Shown: positions 34,808-43,464, counted from the stretch's first letter. The stretch is DNA of 64,000 nt from Roseimicrobium gellanilyticum (GCF_003315205.1 NZ_QNRR01000006.1:248001-312000); one strand, 5' to 3'. Numbers and translations: made by a program. The notes: generated by a model not told the origin, from the sequence alone.

Positions 34808-34836
34808 ATTTCAAATTTGAGATTTGAAATTTCAGA
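34808..34836. repeat. AT-rich intergenic motif, copy 2 (with a 9-bp dyad)
   Basis: ATTTCAAAT-TTGAG-ATTTGAAAT forms a perfect 9-bp dyad with a 5-nt loop, between the pair 3 PSD1 stop and the DUF1501 ATG. It shares AGATTTGAAATTT and AAATTTGAGATT with the tract at 478-496. The element is unlike the GC-rich flanking genes and may be a dispersed intergenic repeat. Confidence 0.55.
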
Positions 34837-34841
34837 GCGTG

Positions 34842-36869
34842 CTACAGGAGATAGCGGAACTCGGCGCTGCTCATGAGCGCCTGGATGAAGATGCTCCACC
34901 GGGCGGTGCCTGTGGCATCAAGTGCCTTCATCATATCGCGGGCCGCTGTGATCTCCGAGGCATCCGGCTTGCGTCCAAGAATGCGGACGTAGGCGGCTTG
35001 CACACGTGCGGCATCGTCCTTGTGCTCTTCTTCCAGCAGACGCTCCGCCGCAGCCCGCGCCAGTGAGGCGGAGAGTTCCCCATTCAGGAAGAACAAGGCC
35101 TGCGGTGCCACGGTAGTGACCTCACGCAATCCCTTGATCTGGCTGGGATCCGGGAAATCAAATGTCTCATGCATCGGAGTGAGCAGTGACCGCAAAACCG
35201 GCAGATACACGGCGCGGCAGGGTTCATCATCCGGGGTGAGACTGCGCAACCGCGCCTCTTTCCCCTTTCCTCCGTAGCCAGCTACTTGCGTTCCCTCCGG
35301 TCTCTCCAGGTTCAGTTCACCTGCCATGAAGAACATGGAATCACGAATGGCTTCCATCTCCAGCCGCCTCAGGTTCATCCGCCAGAAGTAGTCGTTGGCG
35401 CCATCGAGCTCTTCCCTGGCAGCATCACCCTTGCTGCTGAGGCGATAGGTGCGACTGAGCATGATGCTGCGGATCATCTGCTTCACGGACCAGCCATTCT
35501 CCACGAAGCGCACCGCGAGATGATCCAGCAGTTCCGGATGCGTGGGCTCCTCCCCGGTGCGTCCAAAGTCATCCACACTGCGCACGATGCCCCGGCCAAA
35601 GAGATGCTGCCAGATGCGATTCACCATGACGCGTGAGGTCAGCGGATGATTGGGTGTGGCAATCCATTTCGCGAGTTCCAGTCGTCCGCTGGCTTTCCCT
35701 GAAATGACCGGCAGCGCTGGCAGCATGGGAATCTGCAAGTCACCTCGCTTGGGCGCTTCCCCCCGATCATAGGCATCACCTTTGATGGCGATGGGGCAAT
35801 CCGTCGGCTCACCCTCGGCCAGCCCCATGGCACGCGTGGCATCATAGCGGAAGAACACGGGGTACCGCCCGTTGTTCATCTGCATGTCCATCATGCCGCT
35901 GTCGTCAGCACCTCCCGCAGAGCTGCCACCACTGGATGACGATGCGACGCTTCCCTTGCTGCTATTTGATGCCACCATCGGTCCCGCTGCGGGCACGCGC
36001 ACCAGGGCATCCACATCTACATAGCCATTCGCACCGAGGTCGCCTTTGGGCCGTTGACCCTGCCAGGTCTCGCTGCTGTAGAAGATGCCCGCGAGCGCGT
36101 AGTAGTCGTGCTGGGTGATGGCATCCGTCTTGTGATCGTGGCAACGTGCGCAAGCCACGGTGAGACCGAAGAACGCTCGCGTGGTGACATCAATCTGATC
36201 GTCCACCTGATCCATGCGGAAGAGCTCGCCGCCATCCGAGAGATCCAGCGAGGCCATGGTGAGCATGCCGGTGGCGATGGTGTTCTCCGACTTCTCCTGC
36301 GGTGTGGCTGCAGGCAGCAGGTCTCCTGCAATCTGCTCCGCAATGAAACGATTGTATGGCTTATCCTTGTTGAAAGCGTCGATCACATAGTCGCGGTACC
36401 GTCGCGCGAAGGGAAATGCGGCATTCATGGTGCGACCCACGCTGTCCGCATAGCGCACCACATCCAGCCAGTGGCGGCCCCAGCGCTCGCCAAAACGCGG
36501 CGATTGCAGCAGGCGATCCACCGCTTTCGCGAAAGCTTGATCATCGTTGGCCGGATCCCGCAGGAAATCTTCCAGCTCTTTCTCCGTGGGTGGCAAACCC
36601 GTGAGATCAAACGTGGCACGCCGCAGCAGGACCGTGCGGTCCGCATCCAGATTCGGCAAAATCTTCTTCTCCGTGAGCTTCGCGAGGATGAAGCGATCCA
36701 AGTCATCACGCACCCAGGTTTCATGCTCCACCGTCGGCGTCGCCGGACGATACAACGGGCGGAAGGCCCACGACACCGCTTCTTTATCACGAGCCACGGT
36801 GGACGATGACGCCAGCAGAAGGATCACGGTCACCACTCTGGTCACCTTCAGAAACAAGGACGCATGCAT
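34842..36869 (-). CDS. DUF1549/DUF1553 (PSD1) protein, pair 3 (compact form with Ser/Gly-rich linker)
   Basis: A 675-residue exported protein, the shortest PSD1 of the window, without an N-terminal PSCyt1 domain. DUF1549 has RYADSVGRTMNAAFPFARRYRDY and CARCHDHKTDAITQHDYY, where FDP is replaced by TDA. It is joined by a low-complexity linker (SNSSKGSVASSSSGGSSAGG, then Met/Asp-rich DSGMMDMQMNNG, about residues 300-335) to DUF1553, with NHPLTSRVMVNRIWQHLFGRG. The large middle domain of the other copies is missing. The signal is MHASLFLKVTRVVTVILLLASS. It lies 5 nt downstream of the pectate-lyase-like gene, so this is a likely operon. Confidence 0.88.
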   Translation of the reverse strand: MHASLFLKVTRVVTVILLLASSSTVARDKEAVSWAFRPLYRPATPTVEHETWVRDDLDRFILAKLTEKKILPNLDADRTVLLRRATFDLTGLPPTEKELEDFLRDPANDDQAFAKAVDRLLQSPRFGERWGRHWLDVVRYADSVGRTMNAAFPFARRYRDYVIDAFNKDKPYNRFIAEQIAGDLLPAATPQEKSENTIATGMLTMASLDLSDGGELFRMDQVDDQIDVTTRAFFGLTVACARCHDHKTDAITQHDYYALAGIFYSSETWQGQRPKGDLGANGYVDVDALVRVPAAGPMVASNSSKGSVASSSSGGSSAGGADDSGMMDMQMNNGRYPVFFRYDATRAMGLAEGEPTDCPIAIKGDAYDRGEAPKRGDLQIPMLPALPVISGKASGRLELAKWIATPNHPLTSRVMVNRIWQHLFGRGIVRSVDDFGRTGEEPTHPELLDHLAVRFVENGWSVKQMIRSIMLSRTYRLSSKGDAAREELDGANDYFWRMNLRRLEMEAIRDSMFFMAGELNLERPEGTQVAGYGGKGKEARLRSLTPDDEPCRAVYLPVLRSLLTPMHETFDFPDPSQIKGLREVTTVAPQALFFLNGELSASLARAAAERLLEEEHKDDAARVQAAYVRILGRKPDASEITAARDMMKALDATGTARWSIFIQALMSSAEFRYLL

Positions 36870-36874
36870 GGATA

Positions 36875-38422
36875 TCAGCGTGGTTTGGATTTCAGCCAGA
36901 GGCAGAGCTGCTGGACATTCTTCACAAAAGTCTCGCTATGCAGCACGCCACCGGGAGGGCTGGTCTTCTTCCCTTCTGCATTTCTCATGATGCCCCGATC
37001 ATCCTTCGCCTCTGCCCAGGCGCCTTCGGCATTCATGCTCGCAAGAATTTCGCCGGCCTCCGCATCCGTGGGCGTGGTGAGCGGTGGAAGCTGATACAAC
37101 CCCGGCGCCACGCCGCCAGCCTGCAGCCGCTGCATGGTACGCTGAATCGCGTCGAGTTCCGGCTCCCACTTCCAGCCATAGTTCGAGGCGGTGCGATCAT
37201 CGTCGTAGGTGAGCTCGTGCCCCTTGCCTCCAGGGCCACGTTTGAAGTACAGCGGTTTGTTCGTCTGAAGTTCGTAGAAGCGTGCCAGCTTGCCCTCCGG
37301 TAACTTCGACTTGCCCAAGTAGCTGATGGCGGCGGGCAGGGGCTCCAGATACTTCTTTTCTCCTGTGGCCGCCGTCAGCGTGAGCAGTGACCACATCACG
37401 GCTTGAGACTCGCGTCCACTGATGGCCGGCGGCTCAAAGGCACGGCTCCACACGGGCTGCATATTTGCATCATACTGCTGCGCCCAGGCCGGCTGTGGCT
37501 CGGGCATGCGAGCCAGCAGCAGGAAATCACCGGCACGCTTCGCCGCCTCGAGGTAGCGCTGCTCTTTGTACGTCTGTCCCGCAAGCAGCAGGGTGCGGAT
37601 CAACGTGGCATGCATGTTGTCATTCGTGACATAGCAACCGGTGAAGTCCTTCGTCCAGGTGCGCGACCACGTGGCTGGATAGGACGCCTGCTTCACGGGA
37701 TAGCGTGTGGCGTCTGGAGATGTGGCCGGATAGACGTCAAAACTCGCCGACCACGCACCGCATGGATACTGCGCCTTCACCAATGCATCCAGGGCATAGA
37801 GGGCGGCCTCGTGAATTTCCGCATCCTTGAACTCGAGCGCCTGATCCACGCGCACCAGCAGACGCACGGCGCTCTGCGTCACATCATCATCCAGTGTGGA
37901 GTAGTTCGTGTCCTTGTACTTGCGCTCACGCCAGATGTGCCAGCCAGACTCACCGCTCGGCGAATTGCCACGGTCCAGCAGTTTTCCACTCGCATCACGG
38001 CGGTAGAGCACCTTGGTACGGGTGCCTTCGGCAAAGTGCCCGGAGTAATCCCAGCCTCCGGAGGCAAGCTGTGTGCGTGTCAGCGCATGCGCGGCATCCG
38101 TCGCCGCCTTGAGGCAGGTGGCATCGCCCGTCGCCAAGTACACTTCAAGGAACGCGTCTCCCACCGCCGGTGTGCCCGGAGGCTGAATCCAGATGGTGTC
38201 CGGAGCAGGAATGCCCTCCGCCTCACGCAGCGTGAAGTCCGCACTATACCGGTACACATAACCACCGTGCGATGCCGCCTTCTGGTGATAGAAAGCCACC
38301 GCGCGTTTCAGCGCCTGCGTGACGCTGTCGCGCGTGGGAGGCGCCGCGCAAGCTGCGGCGCTCCCATAGAAAAGCGCTGCAAGAAGCAGCGGCAATGCAA
38401 ACGCTGGTGATCCTTGGCGCAT
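36875..38422 (-). CDS. PL10-like pectate lyase (exported)
   Basis: A 515-residue secreted protein (signal MRQGSPAFALPLLLAALFYGSAAACA). The alpha/alpha-toroid-type pattern includes TSPDATRYPVKQASYPATWS, TKDFTGCYVTNDNMHATLIRTLL and AQQYDANMQPVWSRAFEPPAIS. The last matches my memory of PL10 pectic acid lyases (EQYD..kPVWARAYE.PSIS). These enzymes cleave polygalacturonate by beta-elimination in the periplasm or outside the cell. Alternatively it could be a more distant alpha/alpha-barrel glycan hydrolase. It is 50 nt downstream of the M56 gene and directly upstream of PSD1 pair 3. That supports pectin use as a role for the operon (inference). Confidence 0.55.
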   Translation of the reverse strand: MRQGSPAFALPLLLAALFYGSAAACAAPPTRDSVTQALKRAVAFYHQKAASHGGYVYRYSADFTLREAEGIPAPDTIWIQPPGTPAVGDAFLEVYLATGDATCLKAATDAAHALTRTQLASGGWDYSGHFAEGTRTKVLYRRDASGKLLDRGNSPSGESGWHIWRERKYKDTNYSTLDDDVTQSAVRLLVRVDQALEFKDAEIHEAALYALDALVKAQYPCGAWSASFDVYPATSPDATRYPVKQASYPATWSRTWTKDFTGCYVTNDNMHATLIRTLLLAGQTYKEQRYLEAAKRAGDFLLLARMPEPQPAWAQQYDANMQPVWSRAFEPPAISGRESQAVMWSLLTLTAATGEKKYLEPLPAAISYLGKSKLPEGKLARFYELQTNKPLYFKRGPGGKGHELTYDDDRTASNYGWKWEPELDAIQRTMQRLQAGGVAPGLYQLPPLTTPTDAEAGEILASMNAEGAWAEAKDDRGIMRNAEGKKTSPPGGVLHSETFVKNVQQLCLWLKSKPR

Positions 38423-38472
38423 GGAAGTGCGAGGAGAAGAAATCGGTCGGCATTGCCGCAGCGTCAGCTCCC

Positions 38473-40224
38473 TTAACGCTCTTCGGAGCTCGCACTCTTC
38501 GTGCCGCGACCTTCCCTGCCGTCTCTGGACGACACCACCTTCACCTTGTTGTCACGCGCCGCATCAATCACCTCAGCCACTGCCTTGTCAGGCACGTCCG
38601 CATCAGCCTGCACCTGGAGCGTCATCCCGGCGCCATGCTCACTGAGATAACCACGCAGCCTGCCCACCGGAATGGTTTCATTGCCAATCTTCACCTGTTC
38701 ACCCTTGTCAGTCACGAGCAGCACCACGGCCTGACCTTCAGCCCCATCGCGACCACTTTTGGCAGCTTCTCCATCTCGGGCGCCACGCTTGGTGGAGCCT
38801 TCCCCGTCGCGCATGCCCTCCTTCCTTCCCTCACCATCGCGGGGTCCTTTCTTTTGCCCTTCTCCGTCGCGAAGGCCGGTCTTCTTGGCTTCCCCGTCGC
38901 GCACACCTTCTCGCTTGCCTTCGCCGTCGCGGGCGCCGGTCTTCCTTTCCTCCCCATCGCGAGGTCCGGATTTTTTCTCTTCACCGTCTCGTGGGCCCGT
39001 TTTTTTGACCTCGCCATCCCGGGGGCCGGTCGACTTTGCCTCGCCATCCCGAGGTCCATCCTTTTTCGCCTCGCCATCACGAGGTCCGGTTTTTGCCTGC
39101 TCGCCATCACCCTTGGACTTTTCTTCCGTGCTCCTTGGCTGGCCATCAGGATCTGCGCTGGCAGTGGTGAAAGTGAGGCAGGCCAGTGCAGGCACAATCA
39201 AGAGGGCCGCATAGCGGGCCACAGCAGAGGAGCGGGGCAGTGCGATCATTTGGATGCGAGTTTGGATTTCCTTGGTGTGACGGAAGAACGGCACCGCAGG
39301 CACAGGCACGCTTGCGAGGCTGTTTTCCAAAGTCTTCAACAGCGCCTCGCCATAATGCGAACGCTGCGTGTGGCTGAGCTTCTCCAGCGCGATGCGGTCG
39401 CACTCCAGCTCCGCATCTGCCCGCATGCGGCGGGCCAGCAACCACACAAGTGGATTGAACCAATGCAGTGCGCACACCGCCAGCAGCACACGGCCCCAGA
39501 TCAGGTCGCCACGGCGTACATGGGCAAGCTCATGCAGGAACATCCCGCGAATCTCCTCGGCGCTGAATCGCTCGCTCAAGCCCTCCGGCACCAGAATGAC
39601 CGGGCGCAGCCACCCATGCACAGCCATGGTAGGCAGGCCGCGCACCGTCCAGAGACCGCAGCCCTTTGCCACGCCCATGCGTTGCTGGCACCACTCCAGT
39701 TCACGAAAAAGACCTGTGTCCGTGCGTGTGCGATGACGGGAAATCAAATGGTGCAAGACTACATGCGAATACACGATCCATGCAGCGACGCTCACCAAGC
39801 CTGCGAGCCAGAGCCACACCGCCATCGACCACAGTGAAGGCATGGCGAAGGCCCTTTCATGAACCGCAGTTGTTTCACTTAACGCATGTCCGCGCTCAGC
39901 CGCGACTCCCTCGTCAGGCAATCCCTGGTGAATGGGGACCATCTCCACCGGCAGCGACACCTCACTACGCTGCGTCAATGGGGCCACCTGCGCATGCTGC
40001 AGCGGCACTTCCAACGAGGGTCTCCACGAAACCTCCGGCACCCACGGCAACAGCAAACGCACCACCACAATGGCAGCGAGCCAACTGCGCCAGCGCGCCG
40101 GAAAACTCTGCCAACGTCCAAGAAGCAAAACAACCAGAGCAGGCAGCAGGATGATGAGCGAGGTATTCCACGCCCAGGTGGCTGCGGTCACAAGGCCTGA
40201 GGTGAGCGAGTCTGGCAGGTTCAT
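38473..40224 (-). CDS. M56-family (BlaR1-like) membrane metalloprotease with decapeptide-repeat linker and ExbD/TolR-like tail
   Basis: A 583-residue protein. The N-terminal membrane segments are near 18-36, 46-62 and 136-154. The M56 protease domain carries GMFLHELAHVRRGDLIW (zinc motif HExxH) and ADAELECDRIALEKL, as in BlaR1/MecR1 sensors. After a further hydrophobic segment (YAALLIVPALACLTFTTASA) come eleven copies of a GPRDGEAKK-like decapeptide (DNA 38755-39087). The last roughly 85 residues, VVLLVTDKGEQVKIGNETI then LQVQADADVPDKAVAEVIDAA, resemble the periplasmic domain of TolR/ExbD. It has no penicillin-binding sensor domain. The start overlaps the blaI-like stop as ATGA. By analogy it would cleave the repressor on receiving a signal. 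The signal is unknown. Confidence 0.85.
   Translation of the reverse strand: MNLPDSLTSGLVTAATWAWNTSLIILLPALVVLLLGRWQSFPARWRSWLAAIVVVRLLLPWVPEVSWRPSLEVPLQHAQVAPLTQRSEVSLPVEMVPIHQGLPDEGVAAERGHALSETTAVHERAFAMPSLWSMAVWLWLAGLVSVAAWIVYSHVVLHHLISRHRTRTDTGLFRELEWCQQRMGVAKGCGLWTVRGLPTMAVHGWLRPVILVPEGLSERFSAEEIRGMFLHELAHVRRGDLIWGRVLLAVCALHWFNPLVWLLARRMRADAELECDRIALEKLSHTQRSHYGEALLKTLENSLASVPVPAVPFFRHTKEIQTRIQMIALPRSSAVARYAALLIVPALACLTFTTASADPDGQPRSTEEKSKGDGEQAKTGPRDGEAKKDGPRDGEAKSTGPRDGEVKKTGPRDGEEKKSGPRDGEERKTGARDGEGKREGVRDGEAKKTGLRDGEGQKKGPRDGEGRKEGMRDGEGSTKRGARDGEAAKSGRDGAEGQAVVLLVTDKGEQVKIGNETIPVGRLRGYLSEHGAGMTLQVQADADVPDKAVAEVIDAARDNKVKVVSSRDGREGRGTKSASSEER
38755..39087 (-). repeat. Tandem 30-bp coding repeats (decapeptide GxRDGExxxx, 11 copies)
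   Basis: Eleven in-frame units of about 30 bp encode G(P/A/V/L/M)RDGE followed by four mostly Lys/Glu/Thr residues. One unit is 11 residues long (RDGEGSTKR). They lie inside the M56 gene, so this is a coding minisatellite. Strongly charged, it should form an extended periplasmic linker. Slippage could change copy number between strains. Confidence 0.9.
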
Positions 40225-40634
40225 TTCTGATCTCCTTTCAACAAGCGACGCATCTCCTCGATTTCCTTCGGCGTGACCTCCTCACGCTCGAGGAAGCAGG
40301 CCAGCAACGGGGCGAGCCGGCCTCCAAATACACGGTCTACAAAAGTCTTGCTCGCCTCATGCACGCACTGTGCTTCCCCCACGAGTGGCCGGTAGATGTA
40401 CTCACGTCCCTCCTGCCGGAAGCCGAGCGCCTGCTTCTGCACCAAGCGATTGATCAGCGACTGCACCGTGCGCGGCTTCCAGTGCTGCTTCCCCTCCAGG
40501 GCCGCGACGATCTGCTTCGCAGTAGCTTCAGCGAGGCGCCAGAATTCCGTCATGACCACCCACTCTGCATCGGAGATGGAAGGAATGGTGGGGGCGGATT
40601 TCGTCGTGGCAGACTTGGAACGGGGCGAGGGCAT
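40221..40634 (-). CDS. BlaI/MecI-family transcriptional repressor
   Basis: A 137-residue winged-helix regulator. PSISDAEWVVMTEFW, KQIVAALEGKQHWKPRTVQSLINRLVQK and EGREYIYRPLVG match the BlaI/MecI/CopY DNA-binding domain, and a C-terminal dimerisation helix (ASKTFVDRVFGGRLAPLLACFLERE) follows. The ATG at 40634 is chosen. The longer frame to 40856 runs back over the divergent kinase gene start and has no support. It overlaps the M56 protease gene by 4 nt, the classical repressor-sensor pair. It probably represses its own operon from the dyads at 40651-40690, and perhaps the divergent kinase. Confidence 0.9.
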   Translation of the reverse strand: MPSPRSKSATTKSAPTIPSISDAEWVVMTEFWRLAEATAKQIVAALEGKQHWKPRTVQSLINRLVQKQALGFRQEGREYIYRPLVGEAQCVHEASKTFVDRVFGGRLAPLLACFLEREEVTPKEIEEMRRLLKGDQK

Positions 40635-40650
40635 GCGTGAGGACGTTTTG

Positions 40651-40690
40651 ATTACGCTCGTAATATTAGGGATGAAATCACAAGTGTAAT
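40651..40690. promoter_or_regulatory. Two BlaI-type operator candidates
   Basis: Two dyads with the same 6-2-6 geometry lie upstream of the BlaI-type gene: ATTACG-CT-CGTAAT at 40651-40664 (perfect) and ATCACA-AG-TGTAAT at 40677-40690 (one mismatch). Their centres are 26 bp apart. The second matches the TACA..TGTA core of known BlaI/MecI operators. A TAATAT between them could be a -10 box on the minus strand. Both also lie upstream of the divergent kinase gene. Binding is inferred. Confidence 0.5.
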
Positions 40691-40795
40691 CGGTGGGCAA
40701 GGGCTTTTTTGCACTTTCGACAAAAAGAGGCACGGCGGGTGGTACGTGGCCGCTTGGCAAGACTTTCTCCGGCAGGTTGTATTGTGACTCTGCAG

Positions 40796-42775
40796 ATGGC
40801 GAGCCTCCGCACCACGTTTCCCTGGCTGATTCTCTTCCTGTTGATGTCCCCCTCATCAGCGGTCGCTGAGGTGTGGACCCTGCTCAACAAGCACCTCGCC
40901 TCCATCGATCACTGGCGCAGCCTCACACACGCTCGCCTGGCATCATTGCCTCCCCTGCCCCCGCCGCAGGCGCATGAGCATGCGGGATTTCACAGCAGCT
41001 TTTCCTCCACGGAAGATGCGGTCCGCTGGGTGCAAGTGGACCTTGGCAAAGAGGTGCCCGTGGATCAGGTGGTAGTGATTCCGGCATACTTCGGCGCGAC
41101 CAGCGAGGGCGCCGGCCCGTACGGATGGCCTGCACGTTTCCGCATCGATGCTTCGCGGGATGCCGAGTTCACCGAATCCGTGACTCTCTTCGATGGCACG
41201 GGACAGGAGCAGCCTTCACGCGTGGCGCCATGCGTCGCGGATGGCAAAGGCATCACCGCGAGATACGTGCGTTTCAGTGCCAACCGGCTCGCGCGCCAGC
41301 TTCGCAGCCAGAACCGCTACATGTTCTGCCTCGGAGAGCTGATGGTCTTCTCTCAAGGTGTGAACGTCGCGCTGCACGCGGCCGTGACCTCCACAAGATC
41401 CCTCGACACTCCACCGACATGGTCGGCCACTCACCTCGTGGATGGTTGGACGGCGCTTGGCATTCCGGCGATACTCAATCCGAGTCGACCCCCAGGTAAT
41501 GGCTGGCACAGCGGCATCTCGCCCCTGGCGGACACAGCCAAATGGGTGCAGGTGGATCTGGGCAGCAGCACACCGATTGAAGAGGTGCGCCTGTATCCGG
41601 CGCATCCGCCTGATTTTCCAGATCGGCCGGGGTTTGGGTTTCCGCGTCGCTTTCGACTGGAGTCCTCGAACGATGCCACCTTCACCAACGCGCAGGTGAT
41701 CGCGGATCACACGGACGCGGATTTTGCCAACCCTGCGGATAACGTGGTCACCTTCCGCACGAGTCAACTGAAAGGGCGGTATGTGCGACTCACCGCCACT
41801 CAACTTTGGCAGCGCAACGAGGACTTCGTCTTCGCCCTGGCGGAATTGGAAGTGATGTCTTCGGGAAGGAATGTCGCGATGGGCGCGCCCGTCACATTCC
41901 TCGATGAGACCAGTACCGGCTCATGGAATCGCACCCGGCTGGTCGATGGTGAAGTGGCGCAAGGAGGCCTGGTGGATCCACTCTCATGGTACCGGGAACT
42001 CGCCGGGCGGGTGAAGCTTGAAGAAGAACTCATCAAGCTGGACTCCGGGCGCACGGCCGCTCTGGCCCTGGCCCACGAACGCGCCTTGTGGGTCGGAGGT
42101 ACGTTGGTGATGTCTGCCGCGGTCACGGGACTGGCACTGATGCAACGCGGACGTCAGGCAAGGCGTCGCGAACTGGAAGCCTTGCGCGAGCGCATCGCGC
42201 GCGACCTGCATGATGAAGTGGGCAGCCACCTCGGGAGCATCTCCCTCGCCGGTGAACTGGCGCTACGTCAGAAGGATCTCGATGAAGACACGCGTGCTGC
42301 ACTGGACGAGATGCAACGCGCCGCGAAGCAGGCAGCGGAGTCCATGCGTGGCATCTTGTGGCTTGTGCGAGAGGAGGGTGAGCCCTCCCTGCTGCGGCTT
42401 ATGCAGGCCCTGCGAGAGAGTGCCACCGCCCAACTTCACGGCATCGACTGGGACGTGCAGGTGAAAGAGCCCGCCCTGGATCGAGCAGCACCTCTGGAGT
42501 TTCACCGGCATGTGTTCCTCTTCTTCAAGGAGGCCATGCACAACATTGCGCGTCACGCGCACGCCACGGAAGTGCGCGTGAACGTGGCATGGCATGACCA
42601 TGCCTTTGACTTGAGCATTCACGACAACGGCCACGGCTTTGATGCAGCACGCAAGTCTGATGGCAGCGGACTGGCGAACATGAAACATCGCGCGGAGGCA
42701 TTGCACGGACGCATGGAACTTGCCACCGTGCCTGGAAGCGGCACCACCATCACCCTCAACGCACAGCTTGCCTGA
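40796..42775 (+). CDS. Sensor histidine kinase with two discoidin-like (F5/8 type C) periplasmic domains
   Basis: A 659-residue kinase. The signal peptide is MASLRTTFPWLILFLLMSPSSAVA. Two periplasmic discoidin-like domains follow. The first (about 60-185) has RWVQVDLGKEVPVDQVVVIP and ARYVRFSANRL. The second (about 190-350) has KWVQVDLGSSTPIEEVRLYP and GRYVRLTATQL. A transmembrane helix (LWVGGTLVMSAAVTGLALM) lies near 428-446. The HisKA_3 motif RIARDLHDEVGSHLGSISLA has its His near residue 471, and the HATPase shows DNGHGFDAARKSDGSGLANMKHRAEALHG. Discoidin folds commonly bind sugars, so an extracellular glycan is a likely signal. The response regulator follows after 1 nt. Confidence 0.9.
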   Translation: MASLRTTFPWLILFLLMSPSSAVAEVWTLLNKHLASIDHWRSLTHARLASLPPLPPPQAHEHAGFHSSFSSTEDAVRWVQVDLGKEVPVDQVVVIPAYFGATSEGAGPYGWPARFRIDASRDAEFTESVTLFDGTGQEQPSRVAPCVADGKGITARYVRFSANRLARQLRSQNRYMFCLGELMVFSQGVNVALHAAVTSTRSLDTPPTWSATHLVDGWTALGIPAILNPSRPPGNGWHSGISPLADTAKWVQVDLGSSTPIEEVRLYPAHPPDFPDRPGFGFPRRFRLESSNDATFTNAQVIADHTDADFANPADNVVTFRTSQLKGRYVRLTATQLWQRNEDFVFALAELEVMSSGRNVAMGAPVTFLDETSTGSWNRTRLVDGEVAQGGLVDPLSWYRELAGRVKLEEELIKLDSGRTAALALAHERALWVGGTLVMSAAVTGLALMQRGRQARRRELEALRERIARDLHDEVGSHLGSISLAGELALRQKDLDEDTRAALDEMQRAAKQAAESMRGILWLVREEGEPSLLRLMQALRESATAQLHGIDWDVQVKEPALDRAAPLEFHRHVFLFFKEAMHNIARHAHATEVRVNVAWHDHAFDLSIHDNGHGFDAARKSDGSGLANMKHRAEALHGRMELATVPGSGTTITLNAQLA

Positions 42776-42776
42776 C

Positions 42777-43430
42777 ATGGAGTCCACGGAAACGAAGCAC
42801 ATCTGGGTTGTGGAAGATCACGTTCCCTTCCGGCGAACGTTGGCAAAGGTGCTCAATGCGGAGGCTGCGCTGCATTGCTCCGCAGCGTTTGACTCTTGCG
42901 AGCGGGCGCTCGAAGCTCTGGCAGATTCCAAAGCGGAACAGCCCGATGTCATCCTGCTGGATGTAGGACTGCCAGGCATGAGCGGGCTGGAGGGCATTCG
43001 CCTGTTCCGCGAACGCAGTCCGCATACGCTGGTGATTATTCTCACCGTCTTCGAGGACGACGAGAAAATCTTCCAAGCCATCTGCGCGGGAGCGTCCGGA
43101 TATCTTCTGAAAACTGCCGGTGCGGATGCCATCGTGCAGGCCATCCATGATGCGCTGGCTGGAGGTTCTCCGATGAATCCACGCATCGCGCGGCGCGTGC
43201 TTGAGATGTTTTCGCGGCTGGCGCCCAAGAAGGCGGACTATGGTCTGAGCGAGCGCGAAAAGGAAATCCTCCAGCACATGGTGAAAGGTCTCATCAAGAA
43301 GGAAATCGCCGATCGCCTGCAACTCAGCGTGCACACGGTGGATACCTACTTGCGCCGCATCTACGAGAAGCTGGAGGTGAACACCCGCACCGGCGCCGTC
43401 GCGAAGGCGCTGAAGGAAGGGTTGGTTTAA
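42777..43430 (+). CDS. NarL/LuxR-type response regulator
   Basis: A 217-residue regulator. The receiver domain has the acidic pair in WVVEDH (13-14), the phospho-acceptor Asp62 in VILLDVGLPGMSG, Thr in VIILTVFED and Lys in GYLLKTAG. The C-terminal LuxR helix-turn-helix is LSEREKEILQHMVKGLIKKEIADRLQLSVHTVDTYLRRIYEKL. The ATG lies 1 nt after the kinase stop, so the two are co-translated. A HisKA_3 kinase with a NarL-type regulator is the standard pairing. Its targets probably include the PSD1/DUF1501 pair that begins 72 nt downstream (inference). Confidence 0.95.
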   Translation: MESTETKHIWVVEDHVPFRRTLAKVLNAEAALHCSAAFDSCERALEALADSKAEQPDVILLDVGLPGMSGLEGIRLFRERSPHTLVIILTVFEDDEKIFQAICAGASGYLLKTAGADAIVQAIHDALAGGSPMNPRIARRVLEMFSRLAPKKADYGLSEREKEILQHMVKGLIKKEIADRLQLSVHTVDTYLRRIYEKLEVNTRTGAVAKALKEGLV

Positions 43431-43450
43431 GGGAGGGGGTAGCAACCTGT

Positions 43451-43464
43451 CACGCGGACGCGTG
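43451..43464. promoter_or_regulatory. Dyad upstream of PSD1 pair 4
   Basis: CACGCG-GA-CGCGTG is a perfect 6-2-6 dyad, 20 nt after the response regulator stop and 38 nt before the PSD1 start. It could be an operator for the adjacent response regulator or the stem of a small hairpin. No T-run follows. Assignment is tentative. Confidence 0.3.

Noticed and set aside
38755-39087. Regular 30-bp repeats that might be read as a CRISPR array
   Set aside because: The units are contiguous coding decapeptides with no unique spacers and no cas genes nearby.
38395-39837. 480-residue open frame on the plus strand, with Pro/Ser-rich repeats
   Set aside because: It is the antisense shadow of the M56 protease gene. 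The 30-bp coding repeats keep several frames open, which explains its length.
40635-40856. N-terminal extension of the BlaI-type repressor
   Set aside because: It would run through the operator dyads and into the divergent kinase gene. The winged-helix domain is complete from 40634.
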